From assembly GCA_951217055.1 (NCBI GenBank), contig OX578280.1, positions 34,857,628-34,921,627 of the forward strand: 64,000 nucleotides of DNA, written 5' to 3'. The stretch is from Gerris lacustris (taxonomy: Eukaryota; Arthropoda; Insecta; Hemiptera; Gerridae). The notes beneath the pieces were generated by a model. That model made no database searches and had not been told where the DNA came from. It worked only from the letters and a program-made list of their open reading frames with translations. Within the stretch, counting starts at the first letter, position 1. Every line of letters begins with the position of its first letter. Positions 11,811-23,013 of the stretch are shown in pieces. Position numbers and translations under genes: made by a program.

Positions 11811-12576
11811 TAATTATAAGATATAAACTTTTTATATATTACGTTTTTAAATTTTCTGTTGAATCATATGTAATGTTGATACTATAATTGTTATTTTATA
11901 TATAATGTTAGTGAAAAAAAATAGTTCCAAATTTATTTACTTCACATAAACGACAACCATCTAGAGAGCTGATCTTAAACCTGTGAAAGGACAAATCGTT
12001 GTACAACAGATCTCCCCAACACCGAATCTAAACCGAGCCATCGATATGCCCTCGTGTAGGGGACGGTAAAGCCGGGTTTACACGATCCAAGTTGACCAAA
12101 TCAGTTTTGACACTATTTTGACGCTACTTTGATCGTGTATACAGGTAATCAAAGTCAACTTGGACATCCAAGTTGAGTTGGACAAACCTGGTTGTTACAC
12201 GTCAATTAATTTATTTCTTTGTTTACTTTTTCTTTTGCGCTGTCATTCAATGTTTATGTCTTAATAAAAAAAATCACAAATTTGAATCCTTCAAAATGAA
12301 GATTGTATAAATATGGGACATGTCAAAACAAAAAAAATAACTTGCGGATTTTTTTCGAACTAACTTTCCATACAGCAAAATTTGCTAAAAACCAATTAAA
12401 TTCTGCTGAAAGATGGCTAAAAGTATTAAAATAATGCATTGTCATCGTGTTCTGAGCTGTTCTAAAAGTTTTAAATGTCTAGCTATTCAGGAAGTTAGTT
12501 AGAAATCGATTGCAATATTTGTACCGGACAAACAAACAAACAAGAAATAGAGCTAATAAAAACGTAGTAAAAAATC
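11811..12576 (+). repeat. Family E repeat, full-length copy 2
   Basis: About 765 bp. Order of blocks: TAATTATAAGATATAAAC; TAAATTTTCTGTTGAATCA; ATCTAGAGAGCTGATCTTAAACCT; CACCGAATCTAAACCG; CGTGTAGGG; then CACGTCAATTAATTTATTTC, AATAACTTGCGGA, AGATGGCTAAAAGTATTAAAATAATGCATTG, and the end AACGTAGTAAAA. A segment at 12075-12195 with GGGTTTACACGATCCAAGTTG is absent from copy 3 and may be a separate small insertion. No coding frame; the 12510-12716 open frame starts in its tail. Confidence 0.8.
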
Positions 12577-14213
12577 AAAGTTGTAAACAAAGGAGGGTTT
12601 TTAATAACCTAGACCTAGACAAACAAGGAGTACATCCACAAAAGCTACTCTTAAATATTTACTACCAGCTTAATTCATTAAATATAATTATTACTAACTA
12701 CAAAAAGAATATCTAATGCAGCCATTTCTTAATACTCGTTTATTAAGAAATACATAAATATTAATACATTTAAAGTTAAAATGCTATCGCGGTTACTAAC
12801 CGAGTACAGAACAAAAGTAGCGGAAACCCCAAATATATTTTTTTTAAATTAAATCTGAAAACAATACAATAATTAAATATATAATTATTGTTAGCTTATG
12901 AAATAACCCAAGGTATGGGCTCTAATAATGCAAAGGTAAGCCCTTTAAATAACTATGAATTTCAGACATTTAATTTATATTTATAATAATTTATTTTATT
13001 TTATCTAATATTTCGTAAATTTATTTTACAGGATAAATAATCCTCTTCGCTAATCTGCGGCAGCATCACGAAAAAATATTATATCAAAAGAACCATTCAA
13101 GCTGATAAAATATTATCATTGTCAATTTGTTCATTAAACAGTGTTTTTGCTTTACAAATTGTTCCTTTAATTTCACAAAAAATGTTTAGCAGTGTAACAT
13201 GACTGGTATATTTACTAACTTTTCATCGTGGTTCACCGAGTAATAATAATTAATTCGTACATAATCAAACAATTGTTTTCATAATATTCCTTTTATGTAA
13301 ATTAATTTTCAACAAAGTGTTTAACAAAATGATTTAAAAATTATTTTTTCTAATTTAACAATGTCATTTCTTTGGAGATAAAAATAACTAAATAAATATC
13401 TAGCTTCTTTTGTTGAGCTTTATATATGATATTATATATATATATATATTCTTTTAAAATTTTTAATAATAAAGAAACAAAGATGTTTGTGGTAAAAGTA
13501 CTTTTGTCATATTCAAACAATTTTTCTTAGAGAAACAACATAAAAGTTTCTTTATCCGGAGTTTAAAATAAAAGCCGAATGAGAGACATTTTTATTTATT
13601 TTTAGTCTTAAACCGAAAAAAACAAGACAAAGAAAAAAAAATTAAATTAATTACCCAAGTGGAAAGTAGTGTAAAGGAGTATTTTTTTCTTTCTACCCTC
13701 AAAACTTATTTCAATCCAGTAATATTAAACGTAACAAAAGAATTCGTAAATGTTCTAGTATACATAAAAGACTGGATTTATTTTCTTTCTTTGGAAAAGA
13801 GTTAAAGAAAGTTGATAGATTTGCAACTTAACAATTTTATAATGAATTAAAGGGTGACAATTGAAATTGTTTTAAGGAGTCAATAAAATATTCTTTTAAA
13901 GAATTAAGGACAAATTAAATTAAGATGATCAGCACAGAGCTACCTAATCTTGAAAGATAGACGAAAATAAAACCAATATATTTAATAGAGGCAATGTAAC
14001 CTCACTATTATTAGGAGGATGTACTATGAGGCATCCACATTAAATTTATATATTGATGTAGGTAAATAGTGCTATCTAGTTTTTTCCGTGCGTTTTTTAC
14101 GTTTCGATCAACATATTATTATACTCCTTTTATCTACGATTGATACGAAATATAAACATTATATCTCTGTTTAGATGCGTAGAAAGTTAGATTCTTTTCG
14201 TAGCTGTATTCAT
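12577..14213. other. AT-rich stretch, short (TA)n only
   Basis: Contains a short TATATATATATA run at about 13435-13450 and poly-A patches. No open frame or repeat copy recognised. Confidence 0.5.
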
Positions 14214-14252
14214 TGCGCATGCGCGTTCATAATTCTTCTTTTTCCCGCCCTA
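14214..14252. promoter_or_regulatory. NRF1-like palindrome followed by an E2F-like site
   Basis: TGCGCATGCGCG at 14214-14225 matches the NRF1 binding consensus, and TTTCCCGCC at 14241-14249 matches an E2F-type consensus, 15 bp apart in otherwise AT-rich DNA. Such pairs occur in animal promoters. No transcript start, TATA box or exon could be tied to it, so it could equally be part of a decayed element. Confidence 0.3.
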
Positions 14253-14550
14253 GATCGAAAAAGAGAGGAATTCTTCACCTTAACGCACGATTTTTTGTTT
14301 ACATTTAACAAAACTAATTTGCTTTTTGTTTAATTAAAATAACTGTATATATCGAGTTATTAGTGAAAAACAGTGAGAAATTTATGACAAAAATGAGGAG
14401 AATAATACTCCTCCCAAAATAATTACTTCGGCACAAAATACAACTAATGAATTAATGTCATATTTATCAAAAGAGAAATACGAACTTACATACAGGAAGT
14501 TAATTTAATATTTATTTTCTGTATTTATTATTAAAATCCACAATCGTAGA

Positions 14551-14692
14551 TAAAGTACGGTATGGAACTCGTGCGAAAACTGCATTTTGCTTTGCTCGTG
14601 TGGATTTACTACCCTTGCTATCGCTCGGGTCCACACTCGAATGCAAAATGCTACTTTCCGCACTAGGCGCGTAATGTACTCTTACAATTAGT
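14551..14692. mobile_element. Small hairpin MITE
   Basis: Left arm 14551-14605 (AAGTACGGTATGGAACTCGTGCG, GCATTTTGC, TCGTGTGGA) pairs with right arm about 14631-14692 (TCCACACTCGA, GCAAAATGC, CCGCACTAG, TGTACTCTT). The tip is only about 25 bp and GC-rich (CTTGCTATCGCTCGGG). Non-coding. The design (hairpin with a CGCTCG-type tip) resembles 41427-41524 and 23655-23812, though the sequences differ. Confidence 0.65.
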
Positions 14693-14821
14693 ATTAAATT
14701 TTTACAAAGTGCGAAAATTGATCCCCTTCCTCAGGTCTAGTGGTTTTATTTTTTTCTCATATAGGTTGGCTAATCTGAGAGTCAAAAGTTAGTACTAATT
14801 GTAAAAAGGGTATAGGTAATT

Positions 14822-14988
14822 ACAGGACGTGGGATCCGGCTACTTCACTCATCAACTCAATGTGATCATCTGTGTGAAATATGTCTCACCTCTCCGGAAT
14901 TTGAACTCACCAGATATATCTGGGTTTTGACCTTGATTTCTGGCGGAGTTGCGCTAGTACGCTAACCACTCGGCTACCCCGGTCCCCT
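14822..14988 (-). repeat. tRNA-derived SINE, copy 1
   Basis: On the minus strand it begins GGGGACCGGGGTAGCCGAG. Box A is TAGCCGAGTGGTTAGCG (plus 14960-14976) and box B GAGTTCAAATTCC (plus 14896-14908), followed by a body with TGATCACATTGAGTTGATGAG. The head resembles a Leu/Ser-type tRNA 5' half. The copy at 30501-30620 shares the head (GGTACCGAATGGTTTGCG) and body. No poly-A tail is evident. Confidence 0.65.
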
Positions 14989-15090
14989 ATCAAGTTAAAT
15001 TGAGACGATTATTATGTATATCTCAAACAATATATAATACGTTAGGAGTCTTCTTTCGACCCATTTATTTTTATTCAATTTCGGTGGGGT

Positions 15091-15102
15091 GGGGGGGGGG
15101 GG
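15091..15102. repeat. G12 homopolymer
   Basis: Twelve G in a row preceded by GGTGGGGT; simple sequence only. Confidence 0.9.
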
Positions 15103-15479
15103 TAACACCAGAATACATACAGCAAGTGGAATGTGGGTCCTTTAAACGATAACAAATACATTCACAAATGATCGAAGTGATAAGTCAGTAAAGCGTTTCT
15201 TCACAACTCTGGTGTCAACTATTTATTATCGAATCACCATGAGAGTGTGACCATGGTGTTACAGGCCCGTTGATGCAATATCTTTTGGGGTAGGTAACTA
15301 TGTCTTAGGATGGTAGGGATGAAATATTTAATGTTTTATTATCGAATTAATGCGCTATATATCCTGTCATAGTGGTTTTGTTTTCATTTTAAAAATAAAA
15401 AATGGTTTCATTTTAATACAATTTTTCTATTCCTATTCTATTTATTCAAGTTGCTCGGTGGACATTAAACGTACAGTCC

Positions 15480-15510
15480 CGGTTTGGGAATTGAACCCAG
15501 ACCAATGCGG
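15480..15510 (-). repeat. tRNA T-arm-like fragment
   Basis: Minus strand reads GGTCTGGGTTCAATTCCC, a box-B-like T-arm whose stem extends GGTTTGGG / CCCAGACC. No cloverleaf 5' half is seen. Probably a SINE remnant. The short plus-strand open frame 15350-15538 crosses it and is not supported. Confidence 0.35.
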
Positions 15511-15539
15511 TCTTCGAATACCATACTTTACACTTTAAA

Positions 15540-16697
15540 TCAAACTTACCTAATTAAAACACGATAATTAATGACAGGATTTTGGCAAATTGACATTAAT
15601 TAACGCTACCACACTTTGTTGTGACGATTTTTATTTCTTACATTAGGTAAACATAACACGATATTAATTTTTTGCGACCATAATAATATTCCACACTTAA
15701 AATTAACCTTTCAAAATAAGAGGTACAGGAGTTTTATAATTGAAGTGAAAAAAAAAAAAAAAAATCAGTATAAAAAGAAATGATAAAATTATTCAAAAAT
15801 GAATGGCTAGCTGAAAAGCTTAGCAATTTGACTAGCTAATATTAATTAAGATAAAAAAAATATATAATTAGGAATAAACAATAGTAAAAATGTGACAATA
15901 AAGAGAGAATGCTATTCGAAAAACAAAAAAATAAAAAATAACCATTAATGTAATTTCAAACTGACACAGGCGAAAATGTATGCCAGTTAAGATTAAGTAT
16001 AATTGACACGAAAAAGAAACTTTTTAAACAATAAAAAAATCCTGTTTATAAGAAGTAATGAGGAAAAAAATTAATATATATATATATATTATGTATACAT
16101 AAATTAAATCTTTCGTTACGTTAGATTTTATTCATTATTACTTTTATATTCCAAAGAAAAAGTAATAAGGATAAGAAAAAGAAATGAGGAATTTACTCTT
16201 GAATCTTAATAAGGTGGAGAAAAAAATCTCGTTCTTGAAATTAAATAATAAAAATCGTAATAATGAAATTAAAAACAAAAAAATGAAAATAAGAACAAGA
16301 CAATTTTTGTATAATTGAATTTCATAAGCTATTCCTAGGTTTTAATTTCACTCTGTAGCAAAATAAAACAGCGCTTACTTGCATAGGAATTTATAAATTT
16401 CTTACTTTATAAATTCTCGCTCACGGGATCGAGTTATCAACCATAACCTTTAATATACATTCTACTGAAGAGTATATAATATATTTATTTCTATGAAAAT
16501 GCATTTATTTTTAAGCAAATTTAATGCTCTAATTTAGTAACACCATGGAAGAGCAAAATATTAAATTCAGATCTAGGTACTTTCGGCGGTGACTGCGTTA
16601 TGAAGAGTTTAGGTTCCAACATTGACGATGTAACACTGGATGCCAACACGGTCCTAACACTGGGTGTGAACACTGTCCTAACACTCAAAAATTACAA
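15540..16697. other. AT-rich stretch, nothing recognised
   Basis: A-runs and a (TA)n at about 16073-16090; ends with two imperfect copies of CTAACACTGGGTGTGAACAC-type words at 16640-16690. No coding signal. Confidence 0.5.
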
Positions 16698-17215
16698 CAC
16701 AGAAATCCGTTTGACATGAGGGAACATTTTTGGTTTGGTGTCTATCTGTCGGTCCGTAGGTCTGTCGCTCAATTTTTGCGAACCAACATATTTTAAAAAT
16801 TACACGTCCGACTTTAATGAAATTTGTATGGTAGGTCATAATTAGCTCATTGTTGGTCCCATATAAGTTTCAACCTTTTGTTTCTATTCAAAACATTTAT
16901 TCACACTTATAGCTTCAAAAGTAGTTATCTGATTTGTATGAAACTTTTATAGTTTATCGAAAGTAACCTGAAAAGAGCAAGGGATTTATTTTAACCGTCT
17001 CCGCTCTCTTTTTGCGAATTTGATACTTTAATTCGTGTGAAAAATCAAAACAATTTTGACAGATTAAAAAAAACGGGGGAAACAATTAAACAAATTAGGC
17101 AATAGCGGCTTGTAAAAGCATAAATCAATATAGTATGTGATAGAATGCGAAGAAGCTATGTGCCACACCAAATGTATGTGCCACACTACATGTGCCGAAT
17201 GGCAGTCTGTTTTTA
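16698..17215 (+). repeat. Dispersed repeat family C, copy 1
   Basis: Starts ACAGAAATCCGTTTGACATG and continues with GGGAACATTTTTGGTTT, TCTGTCGGTCCG, ATGGTAGGTCATAATTAGC, CATTGTTGGTCCCATATAAG and TGGCTTGTAAAAGCATAA-like sequence. It ends GTGCCACAC...GGCAGTCTG. It matches 33109-33676 on the other strand over most of its length. Confidence 0.8.
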
Positions 17216-17354
17216 ATTTTATAGCTAATAAGAAGTAAAATTTATTTGATTAAAAACTAGTGAGATTAAATTAATAAAATTGGCAGTTAAATGAGGTTAT
17301 TTTAAATGTCTACAGCACATAACAATTAAAGATGTTCCGGAGGTGACTGCGAGA

Positions 17355-17441
17355 CAGAGATTGTGTGAATCCCTAAAGTTCAAAGCCATTACAGGGATTA
17401 TTCAGAGGAACTCCCTTAAAAAAGTTGTCTGTAATAGTTTG
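17355..17441 (+). repeat. Direct duplication, unit 1 (87 bp)
   Basis: CAGAGATTGTGTGAATCCCT through GTCTGTAATAGTTTG is repeated at 17667-17753 with about one or two differences. Units start 312 bp apart. The near identity implies a recent duplication, conversion, or two copies of a short element. Confidence 0.9.
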
Positions 17442-17666
17442 GAAACGTCGGTCATAAAATTTTCAACATGATCTTCGCCGTAAAATGTAGACTTATATTT
17501 TTGTACGAGTAAAAGTGTCACAGGTCACAGCTAAAGTAGACATAAATATAAGTTGGGTCATTCGGGCAACCACGAATCGAGAGATCAATACACACCGCAA
17601 TAAACGCTGGCATTAACAAAACCAAAAATTTGGTAAATATGTTTAATACATATTTAATACATTATA

Positions 17667-17753
17667 CAGAGATTGTGTGAATCCCTAAAGTTCAAAGCCA
17701 TTACAGGGATTATTCAGAGGAACTCCCTTAATAAAGTTGTCTGTAATAGTTTG
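17667..17753 (+). repeat. Direct duplication, unit 2 (87 bp)
   Basis: Partner of 17355-17441; the visible change is AAAAAAG to AATAAAG. It lies immediately upstream of family C copy 2. Confidence 0.9.
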
Positions 17754-17786
17754 TAAATAAATTAGTATTATAAATAAATAAAAATT

Positions 17787-18360
17787 TTGCTTCCGAGCTT
17801 ACCGAATGTAACGGAAGCATTGTGTTCACTTTTGAGAACGAAAAACTTTTATGCCTCCGATTTTAAAAATTCCAAGACAGAAATCCGTTTCAGACATCAG
17901 GGAACATTTTTGGTCTCGTGTCTGTCTGTCTGTGTGTCCGCAAATTATGAAACGTGCGACGATAACTTGAGTAAATGTTGACCGATTTGGATGAAATTTT
18001 GTAGAAATGTTCATTTTACCAATGCCCAGGATGAGTTCGTTGGACAACATTATCCGTCCAAGCGTTCACGAGCAACGCTCGCGTAAACGTGAACTTCAAA
18101 TTTAAAATTGGAATTTTAGGTCGGGAAAAAATCTAACTTCATCTATTCAATGACACAAACATTTTTTACAAATATAATTTTTTAGTAAAACCAACAGCGA
18201 CACCGCTATGAAGTGTTAAAGATCGCTAAAACGATTAATAGTTTTTTACACAATAAACAATATAACAATAAAGTAATATAATAATAATTTGAATGTTAAT
18301 ATAACAATAAAGTGCATGATAGGATGCGAGGAAGCTATGTGCCACACTAATTGGCAGTCT
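17787..18360 (+). repeat. Dispersed repeat family C, copy 2 (variant body)
   Basis: Starts TTGCTTCCGAGCTTACCGAA and carries TCCAAGACAGAAATCCGTTTCAGACATCAGGGAAC. The body differs from copy 1: GACGATAACTTGAGTAAA, GATGAGTTCGTTGGACAA and GAGCAACGCTCGCGTAAACGTGA. It ends like copy 1 with GAAGCTATGTGCCACACTAATTGGCAGTC. The same body is found at 18693-19050. Open frames at 17787-18050 are repeat-derived. Confidence 0.8.
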
Positions 18361-18524
18361 ATTTTTGATTAGGTATGTCAGTTAAAAAATAAATTTAATT
18401 CTTTTCAAGAAAAACATATAAAAACAATCAAAATTAACTTATTAACTTGGTAAGACTTTCATTTCCAAAATTCTTCTTTTTTCATTTTGACCATTTTTGT
18501 CTAAATTTACAGTATTTTTAACAT

Positions 18525-18570
18525 TCAAAACCTGAAGAAGCCCAGGTTCCCTGGACGAAAGCTTGTTAAA
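18525..18570 (+). ncRNA. Hammerhead-ribozyme-like motif 1 (Penelope type)
   Basis: The core CTGAAGA (18532-18538) fits CUGANGA. Stem II is CCAGG-TTC-CCTGG, followed by CGAAA (GAAA at 18557-18560). After GAA comes AGCT, a self-complementary tetranucleotide that would be a minimal stem III in a dimer, then T as the H17 cleavage base. AAAC before the core can partly pair with GTT after the site as stem I. Penelope-like retroelements are known to carry minimal hammerheads of this design. Activity is not shown. Confidence 0.5.
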
Positions 18571-18692
18571 TAAAATATAATAAAAGAAAAAAGGACTTTC
18601 ATTCCAAATAACAACGAACTCCATATAAGAAACCTCAAGTCCACAACAAAAAAGAAACAACTTCAATTATGTTTAATACGTTTGTTTTAATT

Positions 18693-19050
18693 GAAGCGAG
18701 CGTAAGCGAGCTTCTTACATTCAACGAAATATGCATCTTGTCTGTCTGTCTGTCTGTCAGTAACGTTTACGCGTGTGACGATAACTTGAGTAAAAGTTGA
18801 CCGATTTAGTTGAAATTTGGTATACATGATCCTCTAACTAATACTCAGGCTAAGTTCGTTGGACAGCGTGATCCGTCCAAGAGCTCGCGCGCAATGCTCG
18901 CGTAAACGTGAGCTTCAAATTTAAAATTGGAATTTCAGGCAGGAAAAAATTCTATCATCACCTATTCGATGAGACGAACATTTTTTGCAAATAACATTTT
19001 TTAGTAAAACCAACAACGACACTGCTATGAATTAATAAAGATCGCTAAAA
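18693..19050 (+). repeat. Dispersed repeat family C, copy 3 (variant body)
   Basis: Begins with the hairpin GAAGCGAGCGTAAGCGAGCTTC and TCTGTCTGTCTGTCTGTC, then GACGATAACTTGAGTAAAAG, GCTAAGTTCGTTGGACA, GTAAACGTGAGCTTCAAATT and AGTAAAACCAACAACGACAC. Directly comparable to 17930-18240. Confidence 0.8.
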
Positions 19051-20227
19051 CTATTAAAGCGGACCTAAACGTTTAAAATAGAGAAAACAACCTTTTTACC
19101 GATATCTTACGTTCTAACGTAACGATTTTAATAAAACTTCATATACATCGTCTAAAGTGCAATTGAAACAAGTATGTAAAATTTCAACTTGATACAAGCA
19201 GTAGTATTTGAGTAATGAAGTGATACATTTATAATATTAGTTTAAAAGCTATGACGGGTGGTTAAGATTCTTATAGTGTTGATGTAGGTTTGTTAGGAAG
19301 TAAAGTTTTGTACCGAGTACCCCCACTCTACCTCACACTGCCCTCTTCCACTTATCTTCAACTATGACATTCATCATGATTAACAAATTTGAATATTCAG
19401 TATTTTACTGCAATACGCTCACTTCAATGATAGAGCCACGCGATGCCTAGTTATAATTATTATTTTTCAAGAAGCAATAAAAAGTCGAAGAGACAGGGTA
19501 AAGTCCGTAAGCTCTAAGAGCTATTCTCCTCCCTGACATATTGACTCTTAAGCCAATACGTCAAAAGTTTTGCCAGCAAATTGGCAAAACAACTTAGGGC
19601 CATGGTTGTATAGAATAAGTGTGTGTAGAGAAAGAAATAGGAAGAATAAGGAAGGGATATCAAATAGAGATTTTTCTCGATAACAATTTTTTCTTCCCAA
19701 TAACAAATGGGCAAATATTTTGTTGTGTTAAATGGGGAGAAAATAACACAACTTTTATGATAAAAATGTATTAGTATATTTTTTAAGGATAATAAAAAAA
19801 ATTCTATATTTATCATTTTGGATATACATCCGAAAAGGTCTGGTATTTTCTTCATATTACACGCTCTCAATATACCTATATAATGTACATTCGCAAATAT
19901 ACATGGAGTTTTTTAAAAGTAGATGGAATGTATGTATAAGCAATATTTATACGGTATTTTAGATTATTTTATATAGATTTGTATAGATTGTACTCATTTT
20001 AAAAACAAGTAAAAAAAGATTTGGTCAAAACAACAACCTAACACATAAAGATATGTAAAAAAAAATTCGGTCCGATAAATCGAACATAACATTCTCATAT
20101 AGACACAAACACTATTATATTAAATCTCTTATATATTTAAATCTAATAAGAACTTGTTTAATTTTAAATATATTTTAAAAAAATTCAACGGGTAATTGAT
20201 TCTCAACTACATTTTTTTTTATTTTCA
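19051..20227. other. AT-rich stretch, one unsupported open frame
   Basis: A 118-codon minus-strand open frame (19514-19870) is rich in Leu, Phe, Tyr and Ser, as expected of a chance AT-rich frame. I see no motif, signal peptide pattern or repeat match. Not called as a gene. Confidence 0.45.
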
Positions 20228-20497
20228 TCAATATTAACGAGAAATTCGGAGCTATAATTCATTTCTGAAGTATGATTTTTCTGAACCTGTATGCCAAATT
20301 TCGTCAAAATCAGCTCAGTAGTTTAGGCTCCACGTGTCCACACAGACGACTGACGACAGACAGACATTTTTTAAAAATCACTTACTTGAACTTGGGGACC
20401 TCAAAAAGTGTAAATCCATAAAAATATATTTTTTGCTATATATTATTTTGCAATACTTCCTCTTTCAATATAATAGTATTTATGTGAGAAAGTAAAA
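20228..20497 (+). repeat. Dispersed repeat family B, copy 2
   Basis: Contains CGGAGCTATAATTCATTTCTG, AACCTGTATGCCAAATTTCG, AGTAGTTTAGGCTCCACG, GACAGACAGACATTTTTTA and the hairpin end ...TGTGAGAAAGTAAAAAGG. Confidence 0.75.
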
Positions 20498-21379
20498 AGG
20501 AGAAAAATCAATGACTCGTATTTTTTATCTAATACAGTTGAGTTAACGTCAACAAGTAAACTTCATTAAAAATTTAAACGAAACCTAAACAAAAAAACTG
20601 TGTCCGGAGATAAAGCCATTAAAAAACTTAGCATCGCTTGGCTTTATACAAAAACTAACCATGCACAAAATTTAAGCGATATAAAACGAAATATTTCAGA
20701 TCTTTCTCGCATCCTATCATTAGACGAATGGTCACACAGTATAATATACAGTATAATGAGCTAGATTTTTAAATATAAATATTACTATATATATATATTA
20801 TTTGTTGATGAATCTCAAAGGTGTTAGACTGAATAAATTCACAGTATATTATTTATTTATTTTTTTTTTCCTTTAATTTTCTTGTGAAACGTATATTTAG
20901 CTGCTATCAATGTAACAAATAACGTAAGTAACATATGTACATGAAATATTATTATGGTTTTTATGCGGGTCATTTTCAAATAAAATGTACATTTTCTGTC
21001 CAAAGATTTTACAATTTTATTGTAACTAAAAAAATTCATATTAATGAAAAATAAAAAAAACCTTTAGGTTTATTGATCAGATGACTGTCTATTATTGTGT
21101 TAATCAGGGTCATTTTATGGTTTATACGGTGAAAATTTCTTGCTTCAAAAAATTTTGATATGAAAAATTGTAATGAGTGTTACGTCCCACAGTAGTTTTG
21201 ATAACATGTAATGTGATTTTTATTCATTATTTTCATAAGTTTTTTTTTTTTAATTATACTTTTTTTAACCTATAAAATATCCAAGTTTATATAAATGGGA
21301 TAGGAAAAAATAAAACTTTAGTACAAAACGAAACAAATATAATTATATATGTATGTCCCAAGGGTTTAGTAATGAGTGC
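20498..21379. other. AT-rich stretch, nothing certain
   Basis: CTTTCTCGCATCCTATCAT at about 20702 resembles the 3' end of family C in reverse and may be a short fragment. Short TA run at 20785. The 20857-21039 open frame is lysine-rich chance sequence. Confidence 0.4.
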
Positions 21380-21785
21380 CCCAAAAAACTCTAAAAAAAA
21401 AGTGAAAAAATTATTTCTCAAAAACGGTTCCAACACTTTTGATTAAAAATTTTTAAAATGTATTTGAATACGAATCTAACGATATAAGCAGTTTTCCCGG
21501 GAAAAATCTAGTTCCTGAGAAAATAGCTTTAAAAGTGGACGAAGACAGAGGCCGGGTTTGATTCCCCGCCGAGAAGTTATTTTTATGATACATTTTGATG
21601 AAATGTTCAATAATAATTAAATGTACCTAAAAAAAACTCAAAATTAATAAATGGAAATCACTGGGCTAAGTATTTTTAAACTCGTATTTCAGAAAGTTTG
21701 AATTTTTAGAAGTCTGAGTTGTCTCGGACCGATTTTTTACTTTTACCTCCTTTTAAGGGAGAACTAAACTAAAAGAGCACCATGA
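21380..21785 (-). repeat. Dispersed repeat family B, copy with tRNA-like insert
   Basis: Reverse orientation to 36985-37626. Shared in reverse: CCCGGGAAAAATCTAGTTCCTGAGAAAATAGCT, AAATGGAAATCACTGG and TCGGACCGATTTTT. It contains GGTTTGATTCCCCGCCGAG (about 21564-21582), a box-B/T-arm-like stretch, next to AGTTATTTTTATGATAC. The tRNA-like part is also present in copies 36985 and 62768. Confidence 0.7.
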
Positions 21786-22226
21786 TACAAGTAATATTTT
21801 AACAAAAGATTTCCTGTAGGGTTCTCGCACGGTCAAAAACCCCAGTGAAACCCCGTCAGAAAATTAATTTAATATTTATTTCTTAATTTTTCATTTTCAA
21901 TAAATATAATTAACAATAAATGGATTTAGCTTAGAAATAGCAATATACTAAAATGGTATATTAACTCATGTATTGTCAATGTTCTATTTAACTAGCGAAG
22001 TACGGTTTTACTGAATGTGTTGTACACGTACTCTCTACACCATTGTATGGAAAACTAAATCAACAAAGAAACGGGGTTTATTAAAAAACAAATTGAGAAT
22101 TTAAAACAGGGCGTAAAACAGTAAAAAAGTAATTGTTTTTATAAGGCGGAATAAAACTAATAAACATTGTTATTATTCCATAATCAAATTTAATTTTATA
22201 CTGGGAACTTTCCATTCCCCTAAAAT

Positions 22227-22230
<4 letters not shown>
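21786..22230. other. Unassigned stretch
   Basis: No open frame, repeat copy or foldback recognised before the (AT)n tract. Confidence 0.45.

Positions 22231-22318
<88 letters not shown>
22231..22318. repeat. (AT)n microsatellite, ~88 bp
   Basis: Uninterrupted AT dinucleotide array. Confidence 0.95.
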
Positions 22319-22321
<3 letters not shown>

Positions 22322-22608
22322 AGTAAAATTTGCTTTTTTCTTAACTCTCGTAAAAAGAATAAATAAATAAACTCCGCAACATTCTTTAACAGGAACTTTA
22401 TTATTATTTAATTAAGTGTAAAACTAAAAAATATAAGCAAATTAAATCACAATTAAATTCTTGATAAATAAAAATATCTGAAGGGAAATAACTGAAGGAA
22501 AATAAATCTGTTTCTCTTTATACTAAACTTTTTCAAACATGATGTTATTTTGGATGTCCCCATTCTGTAATGCCTTTACTCTTTGTAATATCGAGGTCTT
22601 AAAGCCCC

Positions 22609-22656
22609 CATACACGGTCGAAATGTTTGCGCAAACATCATGTTTGACGTGTATGG
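22609..22656. repeat. Hairpin CCATACACG...CGTGTATGG
   Basis: CCATACACGGTCGAAATGTTTGCG folds on CGCAAACATCATGTTTGACGTGTATGG; the centre TGTTTGCGCAAACA (22624-22637) is a perfect palindrome. A second ATGTTTGATCGTGTAGGC word follows at 22687. This looks like the end of a MITE that also includes the long inverted repeat at 22716. Confidence 0.6.
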
Positions 22657-22715
22657 CCTAAATTTGCCCGACATCAATTTGCAAAAATGTTTGATCGTGT
22701 AGGCAGTCCTTTTGA

Positions 22716-23013
22716 CAACAACGTTATCTACATTTTTTGCGATTTTGAGTTATATACGCCTTTAGAATGCTTGTGTTGCAATACACATAAGCTGACAGGG
22801 TCATACTATCTCTATCTATTATAGATGAGATAATATGCACCCTTTAGAATGCTTGTGTTTCAATATGTATAAGCTGACAAGGTTATATTATCTCTATCTA
22901 TTATAGATAGAGATAATATGCCCCAGTCAGCTTATGCATATATTAATATTGAAACACAAGCATTCTAAAGATGTATACAACTCAAAATCGCAACAGATGT
23001 AGATAACGTTGTC
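22716..23013. mobile_element. Long inverted repeat with duplicated inner unit (MITE-like)
   Basis: Left arm 22716-22800 (AACAACGTTATCTACAT, GCGATTTTGAGTT, TTTAGAATGCTTGTGTT, AAGCTGAC) is the reverse complement of about 22922-23013. The centre duplicates CTTTAGAATGCTTGTGTT...AAGCTGACA and ends in TATCTCTATCTATTATAGATAGAGATA, an almost perfect palindrome. The RNA would form a long hairpin. No coding frame. Confidence 0.75.

Noticed and set aside
19514..19870. 118-codon minus-strand open frame
   Set aside because: Composition (Leu, Phe, Tyr, Ser, Lys) is what AT-rich chance frames give; no motif, splice context or neighbour supports it.
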